DNA of 41,882 nt, from positions 12,202 to 54,083 of the forward strand of contig NZ_JAUNDY010000011.1 of the NCBI RefSeq assembly GCF_030525845.1, in the 5' to 3' direction. Positions 8,983-18,843 of the stretch are shown here, piece after piece (the stretch's first letter is position 1; the number at the start of each line of letters is the position of its first letter). This DNA is from Moraxella sp. GTDB taxonomy: Bacteria; Pseudomonadota; Gammaproteobacteria; Pseudomonadales; Moraxellaceae. A model generated the notes under the pieces. The model was not told the DNA's origin, ran no database searches, and saw only the letters and a list, made by a program, of their open reading frames with translations. Both the position numbers and the translations under genes were made by a program.

Positions 8983-9969
8983 TTAACGAATCCCACACAT
9001 CGCCAAACACAGTCGTTCTAGCTCGCCCCATGCGTCCATGCCTGACACGCCCTTGATGGCTTTATCAATGGCATAGATTTGGCTTAGCCAGTCGCCACTC
9101 ATGCCCTGCGTGCGCTTGGCAATGTTTGTGTATAAATGTACTTTATTTTGCCAAATGCCAAGCTCACTTGGATTTTTGCCTGATTGGATTTGCAAAATGA
9201 GGCGAGCGTCTTTGGCTAATGCCCAAAGCACGATGCTGGGGGCGGTGTCGGTGTGTTTAAGATGATTTAAAATGGTCAAAGATTTGTTGATGTTTGTCGT
9301 TAAAATATTGTCAGATAGATGAAATACCGTAAAATCCATACCATCCACCAAAGATACAGACAGCTCCTCTATCCCCGCCTGCGTGTACAAAAAGGAAGTT
9401 CGCCACAGGCACTGGTACGCTGACAACAGATTATGCTCGGTGTGTGATAACAGCATTTGCCATGCATCGTCTGTGAGGGTTAGCCCAAGCTCACGTGCTT
9501 TGATGATCAGAACTTCCTTGCGAATGGCTTCATTGATATTGCCATCAATGAGTAGTCCTTCATTATCAAAGAGTTTTAGTGCTTTGGTATTTAGGGATTT
9601 TTTATCCTGTTTAGATAAGCACCAAAGCAGATGATTGGCACTATGTCCAGCAGACACATCATCGGCAAATCTAGCAAGTTTATCCAAAGTTTTGACATCA
9701 GGCTTGTGATTGCCAGAGACGATGACAGCGACATTATCGCCAAATAAAGGTAGGTCGTTTAGCTTGGCAAGCACATCTAGCCATGACTTTGGCGAGGTCA
9801 GCTCCATGCGTACCGCCAGCTGGTTGTTATCTTGCCAATGCAGGCGACACGCATCAACAAGCCACTGATGAAGCAGAACCTCATCAGTATGAATGACCCA
9901 AATCCCCTGCACAGGCGTGCGATGTTTGTGTTTTAGGTCGTCAAAAATCGATAAAAATCGCTGTTGCAC
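8983..9969 (-). CDS. holA: DNA polymerase III delta subunit
   Basis: HolA (delta) is the clamp-loader subunit that opens the beta sliding clamp. The 328-residue product is close to the usual 330-345. The call rests on weak but consistent signals: the N-terminal VQGIWVIHTDEVLLHQWLVDACR region matching the delta P-loop-like start, the middle LIIKARELGLTLTDDAWQMLL helix segment, and above all the position directly after lptE, a conserved pair in gammaproteobacteria. The start used is a GTG at 9969, seven bases after the lptE stop, with no strong ribosome binding site; translational coupling is likely. Confidence 0.87.
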   Translation of the reverse strand: MQQRFLSIFDDLKHKHRTPVQGIWVIHTDEVLLHQWLVDACRLHWQDNNQLAVRMELTSPKSWLDVLAKLNDLPLFGDNVAVIVSGNHKPDVKTLDKLARFADDVSAGHSANHLLWCLSKQDKKSLNTKALKLFDNEGLLIDGNINEAIRKEVLIIKARELGLTLTDDAWQMLLSHTEHNLLSAYQCLWRTSFLYTQAGIEELSVSLVDGMDFTVFHLSDNILTTNINKSLTILNHLKHTDTAPSIVLWALAKDARLILQIQSGKNPSELGIWQNKVHLYTNIAKRTQGMSGDWLSQIYAIDKAIKGVSGMDAWGELERLCLAMCGIR

Positions 9970-9976
9970 TACACGC

Positions 9977-10459
9977 TCACTGACCCAACGTCATGGCTCG
10001 ATAACGTGCCACAATCCGCTCGCCAAGCTGGTCATAAAGCCATTTTTTACCCTCTTCGCCCTGCTGGTCAAGCGTAACGACGCTTGCTTCATTATATTGA
10101 TAACTTTGCTCAACCTGCATGGGCATGCTCGTGGCAGTCTCCCCCATACGGATGGTGATGTTTGCACTTAACACCAGACGAATCTCGGTCAGCGTCCCAA
10201 CCAATCTATAACGATGAAATTTCAGGTTTTGCACGTCAATTTGGTTGGTGCTAACACCGTGTTGCAGACCCATCATGGACAAGTGCTTTGTCAGGGCTTG
10301 TTTTAGGTGGAGAGCCTCTTGATTATCATCAAGAGATAATTGCACAGTCTGATAAGCGACAGGCGTGTTCAAATCCTGAGTGCCACGCAATGTAAAACCA
10401 CAGCCTGATGTAATGAACATGGATGTGCAACATAAAACGGCAAGTATTTGTTTTAGCAT
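9977..10459 (-). CDS. lptE: LPS-assembly lipoprotein LptE
   Basis: LptE plugs the LptD barrel and helps place lipopolysaccharide or lipooligosaccharide in the outer leaflet. The 160-residue product has a lipoprotein signal peptide with lipobox ITSGC, directly followed by GFTLRGT, the typical start of mature LptE. The rest has the alternating pattern of a small alpha/beta domain. It lies just upstream of holA, as in most gammaproteobacteria. Here it is separated from leuS by two extra genes. Confidence 0.9.
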   Translation of the reverse strand: MLKQILAVLCCTSMFITSGCGFTLRGTQDLNTPVAYQTVQLSLDDNQEALHLKQALTKHLSMMGLQHGVSTNQIDVQNLKFHRYRLVGTLTEIRLVLSANITIRMGETATSMPMQVEQSYQYNEASVVTLDQQGEEGKKWLYDQLGERIVARYRAMTLGQ

Positions 10460-10475
10460 GAGAATTTATTAAATT

Positions 10476-10787
10476 TTATTTGGTAAAAAATGCAACACCA
10501 TAACCTATCCAATAAGTCGCCAACGCCAAAATTACTGCCGTAATCACGCTTGCGATGTTGCGAACCACAGGAGGAGCGATGGAGGTTTGGGTGGTATTTT
10601 CATCACGGACGACAAGCTCGCTTTCAGCTTTTAGGTAGCCTAAGCGTAATAGTGCATGTACGCCCGCAAAAACAAGGATAACCGCCCAATGAATTTGCAA
10701 AAATCCCACCACCAAATTGACCAAAATGGCGACATTGGATAACAGGCTAAATAATTTGGTTTTTGGCATGGTAAACAAAAATAACAT
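10476..10787 (-). CDS. Small membrane protein of unknown function
   Basis: A 103-residue protein with hydrophobic segments at about residues 12-29 and 33-49, a polar stretch around residues 50-72, and a C-terminal membrane segment at about 76-97. I do not recognise a family. AAGGGA six bases before the first ATG supports the start at 10787, although a start at the seventh codon is possible. It sits between the EF-hand gene and lptE and only 16 bp before lptE, so it is probably co-transcribed with lptE-holA. Confidence 0.7.
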   Translation of the reverse strand: MLFLFTMPKTKLFSLLSNVAILVNLVVGFLQIHWAVILVFAGVHALLRLGYLKAESELVVRDENTTQTSIAPPVVRNIASVITAVILALATYWIGYGVAFFTK

Positions 10788-10836
10788 GAAATTCCCTTTA
10801 TTGTATCCAACTTACCGTTCATTGTCAAAATATGTA

Positions 10837-11403
10837 TTATTTTTCAAAAATCTCAAAACCCAAGTTTGTGGCTTTTTCCAAATCGGCTTTGTCAATGGTA
10901 AAGACGTTCACGCTACCCGTTCCACCACCACATACGGATGGATACATGCGGTCCAACTGGTCTTTTCGGCTGCCATAAATGGCAATGCCGTCCAGCTCTT
11001 TTACCATCGTCTGTGGTTCAATGCCCGCCCCTGCACATTGACGAGAGCCATCGCTTTTATACACTTCAATGCGGTTTGCTCGCTCCTCTGCCAGCATTTT
11101 TGCCATCGCCTCCTCCCAATCTGCACAAGGATGACGCACATAATCCACCTTGTCCGCCAACTCATCGGACGAAAGCTGACCGTCTTTGTTGTCATCAAGG
11201 CGGTTAAAGGCTCTTTTGTTAACTTTAAAATTGAGCTTATAATCATCAGCTTGTTTTATTTTGATAAATTCAGCACGGCTCAACTGCCCATCTTGGTTTT
11301 TGTCAAATTGATGAACAAACCCAAATTCAGGCGATACTGCCGAACACGCAAAAGCGGTGGGAGCGGATAGGGCAAAAACTAGGACAAGAAGTAACTTTTT
11401 CAT
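10837..11403 (-). CDS. Secreted EF-hand calcium-binding protein
   Basis: A 188-residue exported protein. The N-terminus MKKLLLVLVFALSAPTAFA is a Sec signal peptide, and the mature protein would start near the Cys in ACSAV. Two EF-hand loops are clear: DKNQDGQLSRAEF at about residues 35-47 and DDNKDGQLSSDEL at about 67-79, both with the Asp/Asn/Asp/Gly/Glu ligand pattern. The C-terminal half has several cysteines and no motif I recognise. I start at 11403 because the frame upstream runs through the leuS terminator hairpin. Likely a periplasmic Ca2+-responsive or Ca2+-stabilised protein; the role is unknown. Confidence 0.78.
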   Translation of the reverse strand: MKKLLLVLVFALSAPTAFACSAVSPEFGFVHQFDKNQDGQLSRAEFIKIKQADDYKLNFKVNKRAFNRLDDNKDGQLSSDELADKVDYVRHPCADWEEAMAKMLAEERANRIEVYKSDGSRQCAGAGIEPQTMVKELDGIAIYGSRKDQLDRMYPSVCGGGTGSVNVFTIDKADLEKATNLGFEIFEK

Positions 11404-11428
11404 AAAATACCCATCAAAAAACATCATA

Positions 11429-11458
11429 AAGATAGGGAGTATCATCACCCCCTATCTT
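11429..11458 (-). terminator. Hairpin after leuS
   Basis: A perfect 9-bp stem (AAGATAGGG with CCCTATCTT) lies ten bases after the leuS stop. The T-run is poor directly after the stem (a T6 comes only about ten bases later), so termination may be partial and allow read-through into the EF-hand, lptE and holA genes. Confidence 0.5.
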
Positions 11459-11467
11459 ATCAGCACA

Positions 11468-14071
11468 TCAAACCACGATACTCACTAGCTTGTTGGGGAC
11501 AACAATCACTTTTTTAGGCTCGCCTGTGATGAACTTGGCAACACTCTCCTCAGCCAGTGCCATTTGCTTGATGGCTTCGTTGTCCGTGCCTGTTGCCACC
11601 TCAATCTCGCCACGCACTTTGCCGTTGATTTGGATCGCCATCGTGATACTGTCAGCGACTAAGGCAGATTTGTCAAGGGCTGGGAAAGTCAGCGTACGGC
11701 TATCAAAGCCAAATTGTTCAAGCACATATTCGCCCACATGCGGAGCGTATAGAGCCAGCAAACTAAACAGCGAAATCAAGGCTTCATGACGCACCGCCAA
11801 ATCGTTGTCGCTTGCCACCACAAACGTCCCAATCTCATTGGCAAGCTCCATGAGCGATGACACAGGCGTGTTCAACGCCAAATGCTCGCCAAGTGCCACG
11901 TCAATCTTGGCAATGGTTTCGTGCGTTTTACGGCGAAGGTCTTTGGCAGGCTTGGACAAATTAGCGGTATCGATGACGAGGGCAGATTTGTCTTTACCTT
12001 CGATGGCGGTTAAATGCTCATCAGCAAGTCGCCAAACTTTTTTCACAAAATTGTGCGGACCTTTTAGGGCAGAATCCGACCACTCTAAGGTTTGGTCAGC
12101 AGGGGCGGTAAACATGGTGTACAATCGTACGGTATCCGCTCCGTATTCGTCCATGATGGTTTGGGGGTCTACGCCGTTATTTTTGGATTTGGACATTTTT
12201 TCGATTTTACCAATCGTAACAGGCTGACCGTCTGCAAGTAAAATCGCTTCGTTGCCACGCACTTCGACTTCATGAGGGAAATAATACGTGGTTGAGCCGT
12301 CCGCATTTTCACGATAAAACGTCCCAGCCAATACCATGCCTTGAGCGAGTAGCTGCTCAAAAGGCTCGCTACCGCCCACCAAGCCCTCATCACGCATGAC
12401 TTTGTGGAAAAAGCGGGCATAAAGTAAGTGCAAAATGGCGTGTTCGATACCGCCCACATATTGATTGACCGACAGCCATTTATCCGCCCCAGCACGTCCA
12501 ACCATTTGGGTGTCGTCATGTGGCGTGGTAAAACGCTGGGCGTACCAGCTAGACTCCACAAAGGTATCAAACGTATCGGTCTCACGCTCGGCAGGTTGTC
12601 CGCATTTTGGACAAGTACAGTTGACAAATTCAGGCATGTTTTTGAGGGGGTTGCCACGCCCATCAGGCACGACATCGGTCGGTAGCACGACAGGGAGCTC
12701 ATTCTCAGGCACAGGCACCGTTCCGCAGTATTCACAGTTAATCATCGGCACAGGGCAACCCCAATAACGCTGACGACTCACGCCCCAATCTCTTAGGCGG
12801 TAGTTAACGGTTTTCTCGCCCAAGCCTTTTTCGCCAAGTAGCTCGGCAACTTTGTCAAAGGCACCGTTAAAATCCAGCCCATCTAATGCACCGCTATTGA
12901 CACACACACCCGTTTTTTCGCCATACCACTCTGCCCAAGTCGTGCTGTCAAAGTCGGAAGTTTTGTCTTTGTTGTCAATCACTTGAACGATTGGCAAATG
13001 ATATTTGTTAGCAAATTCAAAATCACGCTCATCATGTGCAGGCACGCCCATTACCGCCCCAGAGCCATAGCTCATGAGGACATAGTTGGCGACCCACACA
13101 GGTACATCTTTACCTGTAATCGGGTGCTTGACCGTCAGCCCCGTGTCCATGCCCAGTTTTTCGGCTTTGGCAAGGTCAGCCTCCGCCACCGAGCCTTGTT
13201 TGCAAGTGTTGATAAAGGCTTGTAATTCAGGATTATTTTGGCTGGCGTGCGTGGCGAGGGGGTGTTCGGCGGCAACAGACAGATAAGTTACCCCCATGAG
13301 CGTATCAGGACGAGTGGTAAATACGCTAATCGTATCCGCTTGACCATCAATCTCATAAGGAAAATGAATTTCCATGCCATACGAACGACCAATCCAGTTG
13401 CCTTGCATGGTCAGCACTTGTTTTGGCCATTTGCCCTCTAATTGTTTTAGGTCATCAAGTAGCTCATCGGCATAGTCAGTGATTTTAAAAAAATACATCG
13501 GCACATCACGCTTCTCGACCAATGCCCCAGAACGCCAGCCACGACCTTCGACGACTTGTTCGTTGGCAAGAACAGTATTATCCACAGGGTCCCAGTTGAC
13601 AGTAGCGAGCTTTTTATAGACCAAGCCTTTTTTATAAAGCTGGATAAATAGCCATTGTTCCCATTTATAATAATCAGGCGTGCAAGTGGCAAATTCACGA
13701 GACCAATCAATAGAAAGCCCCAACGCTTTGAGCTGACCACGCATGTGCTCAATGTTGGCAAAAGTCCATTTGGCAGGGGCAACGCCGTTGTCAATGGCAG
13801 CATTTTCGGCAGGCAAACCAAAGGCATCCCAACCCATCGGTTGCATGACATCATAGCCCTTTTGGCGATAATAGCGAGACAGTACATCGGTGATGGCGTA
13901 GTTACGCACGTGTCCCATGTGGAGCTTGCCACTTGGATAAGGGAACATGGAGAGCATGTAGCGAGTGGGCTTACCGTTGTCGTTGTTGTCGGTAACGTAG
14001 CGGTTGTCGGCTTGCCATTTGGCTTGCTGGGCTTTTTCAACCGCTTTAAAATCGTAGTCGTTTAGGCTCAT
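11468..14071 (-). CDS. leuS: Leucyl-tRNA synthetase
   Basis: LeuS charges tRNA-Leu and proofreads mischarged isoleucine or norvaline. The 867-residue product matches bacterial LeuRS (E. coli 860). It has the HIGH-type motif HMGHVRNY near residue 52, followed by GYDVMQPMGWDAFGLPAENAA, a CP1 editing domain containing TTRPDTLMGVTYL (about residues 253-266), zinc-ribbon cysteines CPKCGQP, and the KMSKS motif KMSKSKNN near residue 630. The start at 14071 is preceded by GAGA. It heads a minus-strand cluster ending with lptE and holA, and is divergent from the Spx/ArsC-like gene with about 100 bp between them. Confidence 0.98.
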   Translation of the reverse strand: MSLNDYDFKAVEKAQQAKWQADNRYVTDNNDNGKPTRYMLSMFPYPSGKLHMGHVRNYAITDVLSRYYRQKGYDVMQPMGWDAFGLPAENAAIDNGVAPAKWTFANIEHMRGQLKALGLSIDWSREFATCTPDYYKWEQWLFIQLYKKGLVYKKLATVNWDPVDNTVLANEQVVEGRGWRSGALVEKRDVPMYFFKITDYADELLDDLKQLEGKWPKQVLTMQGNWIGRSYGMEIHFPYEIDGQADTISVFTTRPDTLMGVTYLSVAAEHPLATHASQNNPELQAFINTCKQGSVAEADLAKAEKLGMDTGLTVKHPITGKDVPVWVANYVLMSYGSGAVMGVPAHDERDFEFANKYHLPIVQVIDNKDKTSDFDSTTWAEWYGEKTGVCVNSGALDGLDFNGAFDKVAELLGEKGLGEKTVNYRLRDWGVSRQRYWGCPVPMINCEYCGTVPVPENELPVVLPTDVVPDGRGNPLKNMPEFVNCTCPKCGQPAERETDTFDTFVESSWYAQRFTTPHDDTQMVGRAGADKWLSVNQYVGGIEHAILHLLYARFFHKVMRDEGLVGGSEPFEQLLAQGMVLAGTFYRENADGSTTYYFPHEVEVRGNEAILLADGQPVTIGKIEKMSKSKNNGVDPQTIMDEYGADTVRLYTMFTAPADQTLEWSDSALKGPHNFVKKVWRLADEHLTAIEGKDKSALVIDTANLSKPAKDLRRKTHETIAKIDVALGEHLALNTPVSSLMELANEIGTFVVASDNDLAVRHEALISLFSLLALYAPHVGEYVLEQFGFDSRTLTFPALDKSALVADSITMAIQINGKVRGEIEVATGTDNEAIKQMALAEESVAKFITGEPKKVIVVPNKLVSIVV

Positions 14072-14172
14072 AATCGTCTCAAAATGATGTAAAAATAGAA
14101 AAATGCGGATTATTATAGCTTAATTTTGTTATAATTTGCCAATATTTTTCAACTGACGATTTGGAGAAATTC

Positions 14173-14541
14173 ATGCTCACTGTCTACGGCATCAAAAATT
14201 GCAACACCATGAAAAAATGCTTTGATTTTTTAAACAACAAAGGCATGACTTATGAGTTTTTTGATTATAAAAAATCGGTGTTATCACAAGTGGATTTTGA
14301 AAAATTTATGGCGACTTTTGGCGACAAAGTCATCAACCGTCAAGGCACGACTTACCGCAAATTTGATGACGACACCAAAGCGATTTTGGCAAGTGGCGAT
14401 ATGTTCGCCATGTATAACATCATCAAAGACAACCAAAGCGTGCTAAAACGCCCCATCATCATGGGCGAGTTTTACGGTCAAGCGGTGGCGTTGATTGGTT
14501 TTGATGAGGGGGCGTGGCATGAAGTGTTTGGCGTGTTGTGA
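14173..14541 (+). CDS. ArsC/Spx-family protein, YffB-like
   Basis: A 122-residue thioredoxin-fold protein of the ArsC/Spx/YffB group. It begins with VYGIKNCNTMKKC, the family motif with a single N-terminal cysteine, and has KRPIIMGEF near residue 100, the usual Arg-Pro segment. YffB-like proteins are thought to be glutathione-dependent thiol reductases; a true arsenate reductase is unlikely without an ars operon. The open frame starts earlier with TTG at 14161, but the ATG at 14173 has GGAGA five bases upstream and gives the family N-terminus. Divergent from leuS. Confidence 0.85.
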   Translation: MLTVYGIKNCNTMKKCFDFLNNKGMTYEFFDYKKSVLSQVDFEKFMATFGDKVINRQGTTYRKFDDDTKAILASGDMFAMYNIIKDNQSVLKRPIIMGEFYGQAVALIGFDEGAWHEVFGVL

Positions 14542-14633
14542 GTATGGCATAATATAATAAATCAATCTGCTTTTGGTGGATTTGTCGGAGTAGATGTTGA
14601 GTTATGATATCTAAGAGAGTGAATTGGGCGCGT

Positions 14634-15116
14634 ATGATGAAAAAATATGTATTGGGCGTATGTCTTGCGTTATCGGTACAGGCAAGTGCCTATGATGGAG
14701 CAATGGTGGATTTTACCGCAGATTTGTTTGGTCAAGCGATTGCAGAAGGCATACTTACAGCTTTTGAAAGTAATGATATGGATAAAAGGGCGTGCGTCCT
14801 TGAGCAACTAACACCCATCGCGAATAATGTTGTCAGGCGTTATGTGAGGCAAAGCTTGACAAAAGAGGAAAGGTTGTTAATGGACGATTTCCTTGATATG
14901 CCACTTGGTCAAGCACTCTACGATGAATTGAACTTTTCAGGCATTCGTGAATTTGGCAGTAGCTTTGATGACAGTCAGTATTATCAGGCTGAGTATGTCA
15001 AATATCTTGATGTCATTCATAAATACTTTAATGAAATAAGGGAAAATACTCCAGAGTTGCTTGGTGGTGAGATCAAAGATGAAATATTGAATTCTGCGGT
15101 CGAATGCCGAATGTAA
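14634..15116 (+). CDS. Secreted protein of unknown function
   Basis: The product (about 160 residues) has a signal peptide MMKKYVLGVCLALSVQASA with likely cleavage after ASA. The mature part is helical and acidic, with SLTKEERLLMDDFLDMPLGQALYDEL near its middle, distantly like the 'lt.ee...l..F..sp.G' segment of DUF2059 proteins, and two cysteines. I cannot assign a function. An in-frame ATG at 14604 exists, but the signal peptide argues for 14634 or 14637. It follows the ArsC-like gene by about 90 bp and may be read from its own promoter. Confidence 0.6.
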   Translation: MMKKYVLGVCLALSVQASAYDGAMVDFTADLFGQAIAEGILTAFESNDMDKRACVLEQLTPIANNVVRRYVRQSLTKEERLLMDDFLDMPLGQALYDELNFSGIREFGSSFDDSQYYQAEYVKYLDVIHKYFNEIRENTPELLGGEIKDEILNSAVECRM

Positions 15117-15149
15117 ATTATTTTAGAGTAGATTTTCATAAGTAGACAT

Positions 15150-15194
15150 ACAGTTTTATTCACAGCAAGATAACTTTACCATGAATAAAACTGT
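15150..15194. repeat. Perfect 13-bp inverted repeat between convergent genes
   Basis: ACAGTTTTATTCA at 15150-15162 is repeated as its exact reverse complement at 15182-15194 with a 19-base loop. It lies between the 3' ends of the secreted-protein gene and the DUF4349-like gene, so a bidirectional terminator is the simplest reading, though no long T-tract follows on either strand. Confidence 0.5.
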
Positions 15195-15203
15195 TTTGGT
15201 ATA

Positions 15204-16196
15204 TTATGATTTATTATCCATCTCATCATTGACCTTATTTTCTATTTTCTTTGCTTTTATCCTAAAAGGTTTATGCCGCAAGGGTTTAAACACCTTTTTC
15301 CAAAGCACAACCAGCACCACCAAGCCTGCGACAAATGCCCAAAGGTTGGCAAGCCATAGGATGAATTGTAAAAAGTACTGCCAGCCATACCCAAGATTTT
15401 GGCGGAATTGATGTCCAAAGTTGTGGCGTTGGTCTTTGGTGATGTGGGCGTGCGTGTTTGGCGTGATGCTCTCAAAAATCTCTGGATTTTGATGAAAATT
15501 AAGCTCAATCGTGCTAAACGCCACCTGTTCGGCAAGAGCCTGACGGTCAAGCTCGGCTAGGGCTTGGCGGTATTTGGATTGGGTCATGGTGTCAATGTGG
15601 GCAGATTTGTCCGCCAAATCGTCCGTGTTGGTGACGGAGAGTTGGTTAAGTGCTTGCTGTTTTTGGGCTCCAATGTGGGCGTGTAGTTTTTCACGTTGTA
15701 AATCTAAGGCGACATCGGTGGTGCTAAATGATTGGGATTCCAAAAAGACCACTTGTCCCTGCACGCCCTTTAAAAACTCGCCTACGTTTGCCTTTGGGAT
15801 TCGCACAATCATCTGTCCATGACGCACAAACTGGGTCAATACTTTAAGCCGTTCGTTGCCAATGGGGTAACTTTGGGTGTCGGTGGTTTGGTTATAGACG
15901 TGGCTTTTTTGGACATAACCACCCATGCGTAGGGTGAGCGTTTCTAGCGTTTCCACACTTTTGACGACATCTTGGACGCTAAAATGAGCGTTGGCGTTGA
16001 TGATGAATTGTTTGTCGGCAAGGTGGGCTTGCTCATGCTGGTCGGTGATGTGGCTTTGTAGGGTGAGTTCGGTGCTATCGCCAGCCATTTCTGCCATTTG
16101 CGAGCTTGCCATGTCGGTATAGTCAGCATCATGCGGGGCAGGCGAGCAAGCGGATAACAAACCAATCAAAACGATGAGCGTGAGAGATTTTTGCAT
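15204..16196 (-). CDS. DUF4349-type membrane-anchored lipoprotein
   Basis: A 330-residue protein with lipobox LLSAC at its N-terminus, a middle region matching the DUF4349 pattern (VVKSVETLETLTLRMGGYVQKSHV near residue 80, then a long helical stretch at about 165-225 predicted to form a coiled coil), a hydrophobic segment near residues 275-305, and a basic C-terminal tail. The combination of a lipidated N-terminus and a C-terminal membrane helix is typical of this family, whose function is unknown. It is monocistronic, upstream of a hairpin at 15150-15194 and downstream of argB's terminator. Confidence 0.78.
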   Translation of the reverse strand: MQKSLTLIVLIGLLSACSPAPHDADYTDMASSQMAEMAGDSTELTLQSHITDQHEQAHLADKQFIINANAHFSVQDVVKSVETLETLTLRMGGYVQKSHVYNQTTDTQSYPIGNERLKVLTQFVRHGQMIVRIPKANVGEFLKGVQGQVVFLESQSFSTTDVALDLQREKLHAHIGAQKQQALNQLSVTNTDDLADKSAHIDTMTQSKYRQALAELDRQALAEQVAFSTIELNFHQNPEIFESITPNTHAHITKDQRHNFGHQFRQNLGYGWQYFLQFILWLANLWAFVAGLVVLVVLWKKVFKPLRHKPFRIKAKKIENKVNDEMDNKS

Positions 16197-16256
16197 GGCA
16201 GGAGCTTAGTGTGGATTTGTGGTAGTGTAAATCATTTTTATTGACAATGCAATGTT

Positions 16257-16284
16257 AAAAAAACACGGTCATCAAACCGTGTTT
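16257..16284 (-). terminator. Terminator of the dut-argB unit
   Basis: On the minus strand AAACACGGT, a six-base loop and ACCGTGTTT form a perfect 9-bp stem followed by a T-run. It lies just after the argB stop codon. Confidence 0.85.
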
Positions 16285-16290
16285 TGTTGT

Positions 16291-17753
<1,463 letters not shown>

Positions 17754-17791
17754 GATTTGCCCCAATGTTGCCGTTAATGTAGGGAGTTTGA

Positions 17792-18256
17792 TTATTTAAC
17801 CCCAGAACTACCAAATCCCCCTGCCCCTCGTTCGCTAACATCGCTAAACTCCTCCACGATGTCAAAGGCAGGACGCACCACAGGCACGACCATGTACTGA
17901 GCCATGCGTTCGGCAGGATTTAGGGTAAAATCGGTCTTGCTTCTGTTCCATACCGACACCATAAGCTCGCCTTGATAATCCGCGTCAATGAGCCCCACCA
18001 AATTACCAAGTACAATGCCATGCTTATGCCCAAGCCCTGAGCGAGGCAGGATAAGCCCTGCAAAATTGGGGTCAGCGATATAAACAGCAAGCCCTGTGCC
18101 AATGAGTTTGGTTTCACCTGCACGGATAATCACAGGCTCATCAATACACGCCCTGAGGTCAATGCCTGCTGAGCCGTCTGTGGCTCGGGTGAGTAGGGGG
18201 AAATCTGGATCAGTGCCGATTTTGGGGTTTAGGATTTTGACTTGGACAGAGTTCAT
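17792..18256 (-). CDS. dut: dUTP diphosphatase
   Basis: Dut hydrolyses dUTP to dUMP and pyrophosphate, keeping uracil out of DNA and supplying dUMP for thymidylate. The 154-residue length is normal (E. coli 151). All five family motifs are visible: [41 protein letters not shown], and the C-terminal [11 protein letters not shown] arm. AAGGGTAG precedes the ATG. It is the first gene of a unit with the Sel1 protein and argB. Confidence 0.97.
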   Translation of the reverse strand: MNSVQVKILNPKIGTDPDFPLLTRATDGSAGIDLRACIDEPVIIRAGETKLIGTGLAVYIADPNFAGLILPRSGLGHKHGIVLGNLVGLIDADYQGELMVSVWNRSKTDFTLNPAERMAQYMVVPVVRPAFDIVEEFSDVSERGAGGFGSSGVK

Positions 18257-18373
18257 AGGCTACCCTTGTTGTATAAGATGGTTCATTTTAAGGATTTGCC
18301 CTCAAAAAAGCAACGCCAAAGCCCCAAACTTACCCCTTTTTTATCGATTTAAAAAAAAATTTATAAAAAACGC

Positions 18374-18401
18374 TTGACACCACAAAATTTCGGTGTATAA
18401 T
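18374..18401 (+). promoter_or_regulatory. Sigma-70 promoter of the tRNA cluster
   Basis: A consensus TTGACA (18374-18379) and TATAAT (18396-18401) are separated by 16 bp. Transcription would start near 18408, about 15 bases before the first tRNA-Lys. Confidence 0.85.
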
Positions 18402-18422
18402 ACGCACCACATTTAGTGATAA

Positions 18423-18498
18423 GGGTCGTTAGCTCAGTTGGTAGAGCAGTTGACTTTTAATCAATTGGTCGCAGGTTCGAATCCTGCACGACCCACCA
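18423..18498 (+). tRNA. tRNA-Lys (anticodon TTT)
   Basis: A 76-nt tRNA with acceptor GGGTCGT pairing with ACGACCC, D-loop AGCTCAGTTGGTAGAGC, anticodon loop ACTTTTAATC (anticodon TTT), T-loop GGTTCGAATCC, and encoded CCA. First gene of a Lys-Lys-Asn cluster. Confidence 0.97.
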
Positions 18499-18536
18499 TT
18501 TATCCTAAATTTACCAAAGTAAGCCTTGTGCTTATT

Positions 18537-18612
18537 GGGTCGTTAGCTCAGTTGGTAGAGCAGTTGACTTTTAATCAATTGGTCGCAGGTTCGAATCCTG
18601 CACGACCCACCA
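18537..18612 (+). tRNA. tRNA-Lys (anticodon TTT), second copy
   Basis: This copy is identical to the tRNA at 18423-18498 over all 76 nt, separated from it by 38 bases. This is a tandem duplication in the same transcript and raises the dose of the single tRNA reading AAA and AAG. Confidence 0.97.
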
Positions 18613-18613
18613 T

Positions 18614-18689
18614 TCCCCAATAGCTCAGTCGGTAGAGCATCGGACTGTTAATCCGTGTGTCCCTGGTTCGAGCCCAGGTTGGGGAGCCA
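18614..18689 (+). tRNA. tRNA-Asn (anticodon GTT)
   Basis: A 76-nt tRNA with acceptor TCCCCAA pairing with TTGGGGA, discriminator G, encoded CCA, anticodon loop ACTGTTAATC (GTT), and T-loop GGTTCGAGCCC. It begins one base after the second tRNA-Lys, so the three are processed from one precursor. Confidence 0.97.
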
Positions 18690-18694
18690 TATTT

Positions 18695-18727
18695 AAAAAC
18701 CCTTTTCTGTCATGGAAAAGGGTTTTT
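18695..18727 (+). terminator. Terminator of the tRNA cluster
   Basis: AAAAACCCTTTTC, a seven-base loop and GAAAAGGGTTTTT form a perfect 13-bp stem whose 3' arm ends in T5. It lies five bases after the tRNA-Asn CCA. Confidence 0.9.
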
Positions 18728-18781
18728 GCTTTCTTGTGGTTTTTATTCATACAAATAAAACACCCTTTCAAACAAATCAAC

Positions 18782-18813
18782 TTGCGGGGGGGGGGGGGGA
18801 GATTTGCTACAAT
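18782..18813 (+). promoter_or_regulatory. Poly-G promoter, putatively phase-variable
   Basis: A run of 14 G (18786-18799) lies between a weak -35-like TTGCGG (18782-18787, overlapping the first two G) and a good -10 TACAAT (18808-18813). With 14 G the spacer is 20 bp; with 11 G it would be the optimal 17 bp. The next gene's ribosome binding site and ATG follow at once. Slipped-strand changes in such tracts are known to switch promoter strength (for example the poly-G upstream of uspA1 in Moraxella catarrhalis and in porA of Neisseria). The tract length may vary among cells in the sequenced stock. Confidence 0.7.
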
Positions 18814-18843
18814 AAAAAAAATCTCTACAAAAAGGTAATTTCC

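Noticed and set aside
14173-14541. ArsC-like gene as part of an arsenic-resistance system
   Set aside because: No arsR, arsB or other ars gene is nearby and the motif fits the YffB/Spx branch.
18438-18623. Open frame across the two tRNA-Lys genes
   Set aside because: It translates tRNA sequence twice; the repeated peptide is the duplicated tRNA, not a protein repeat.
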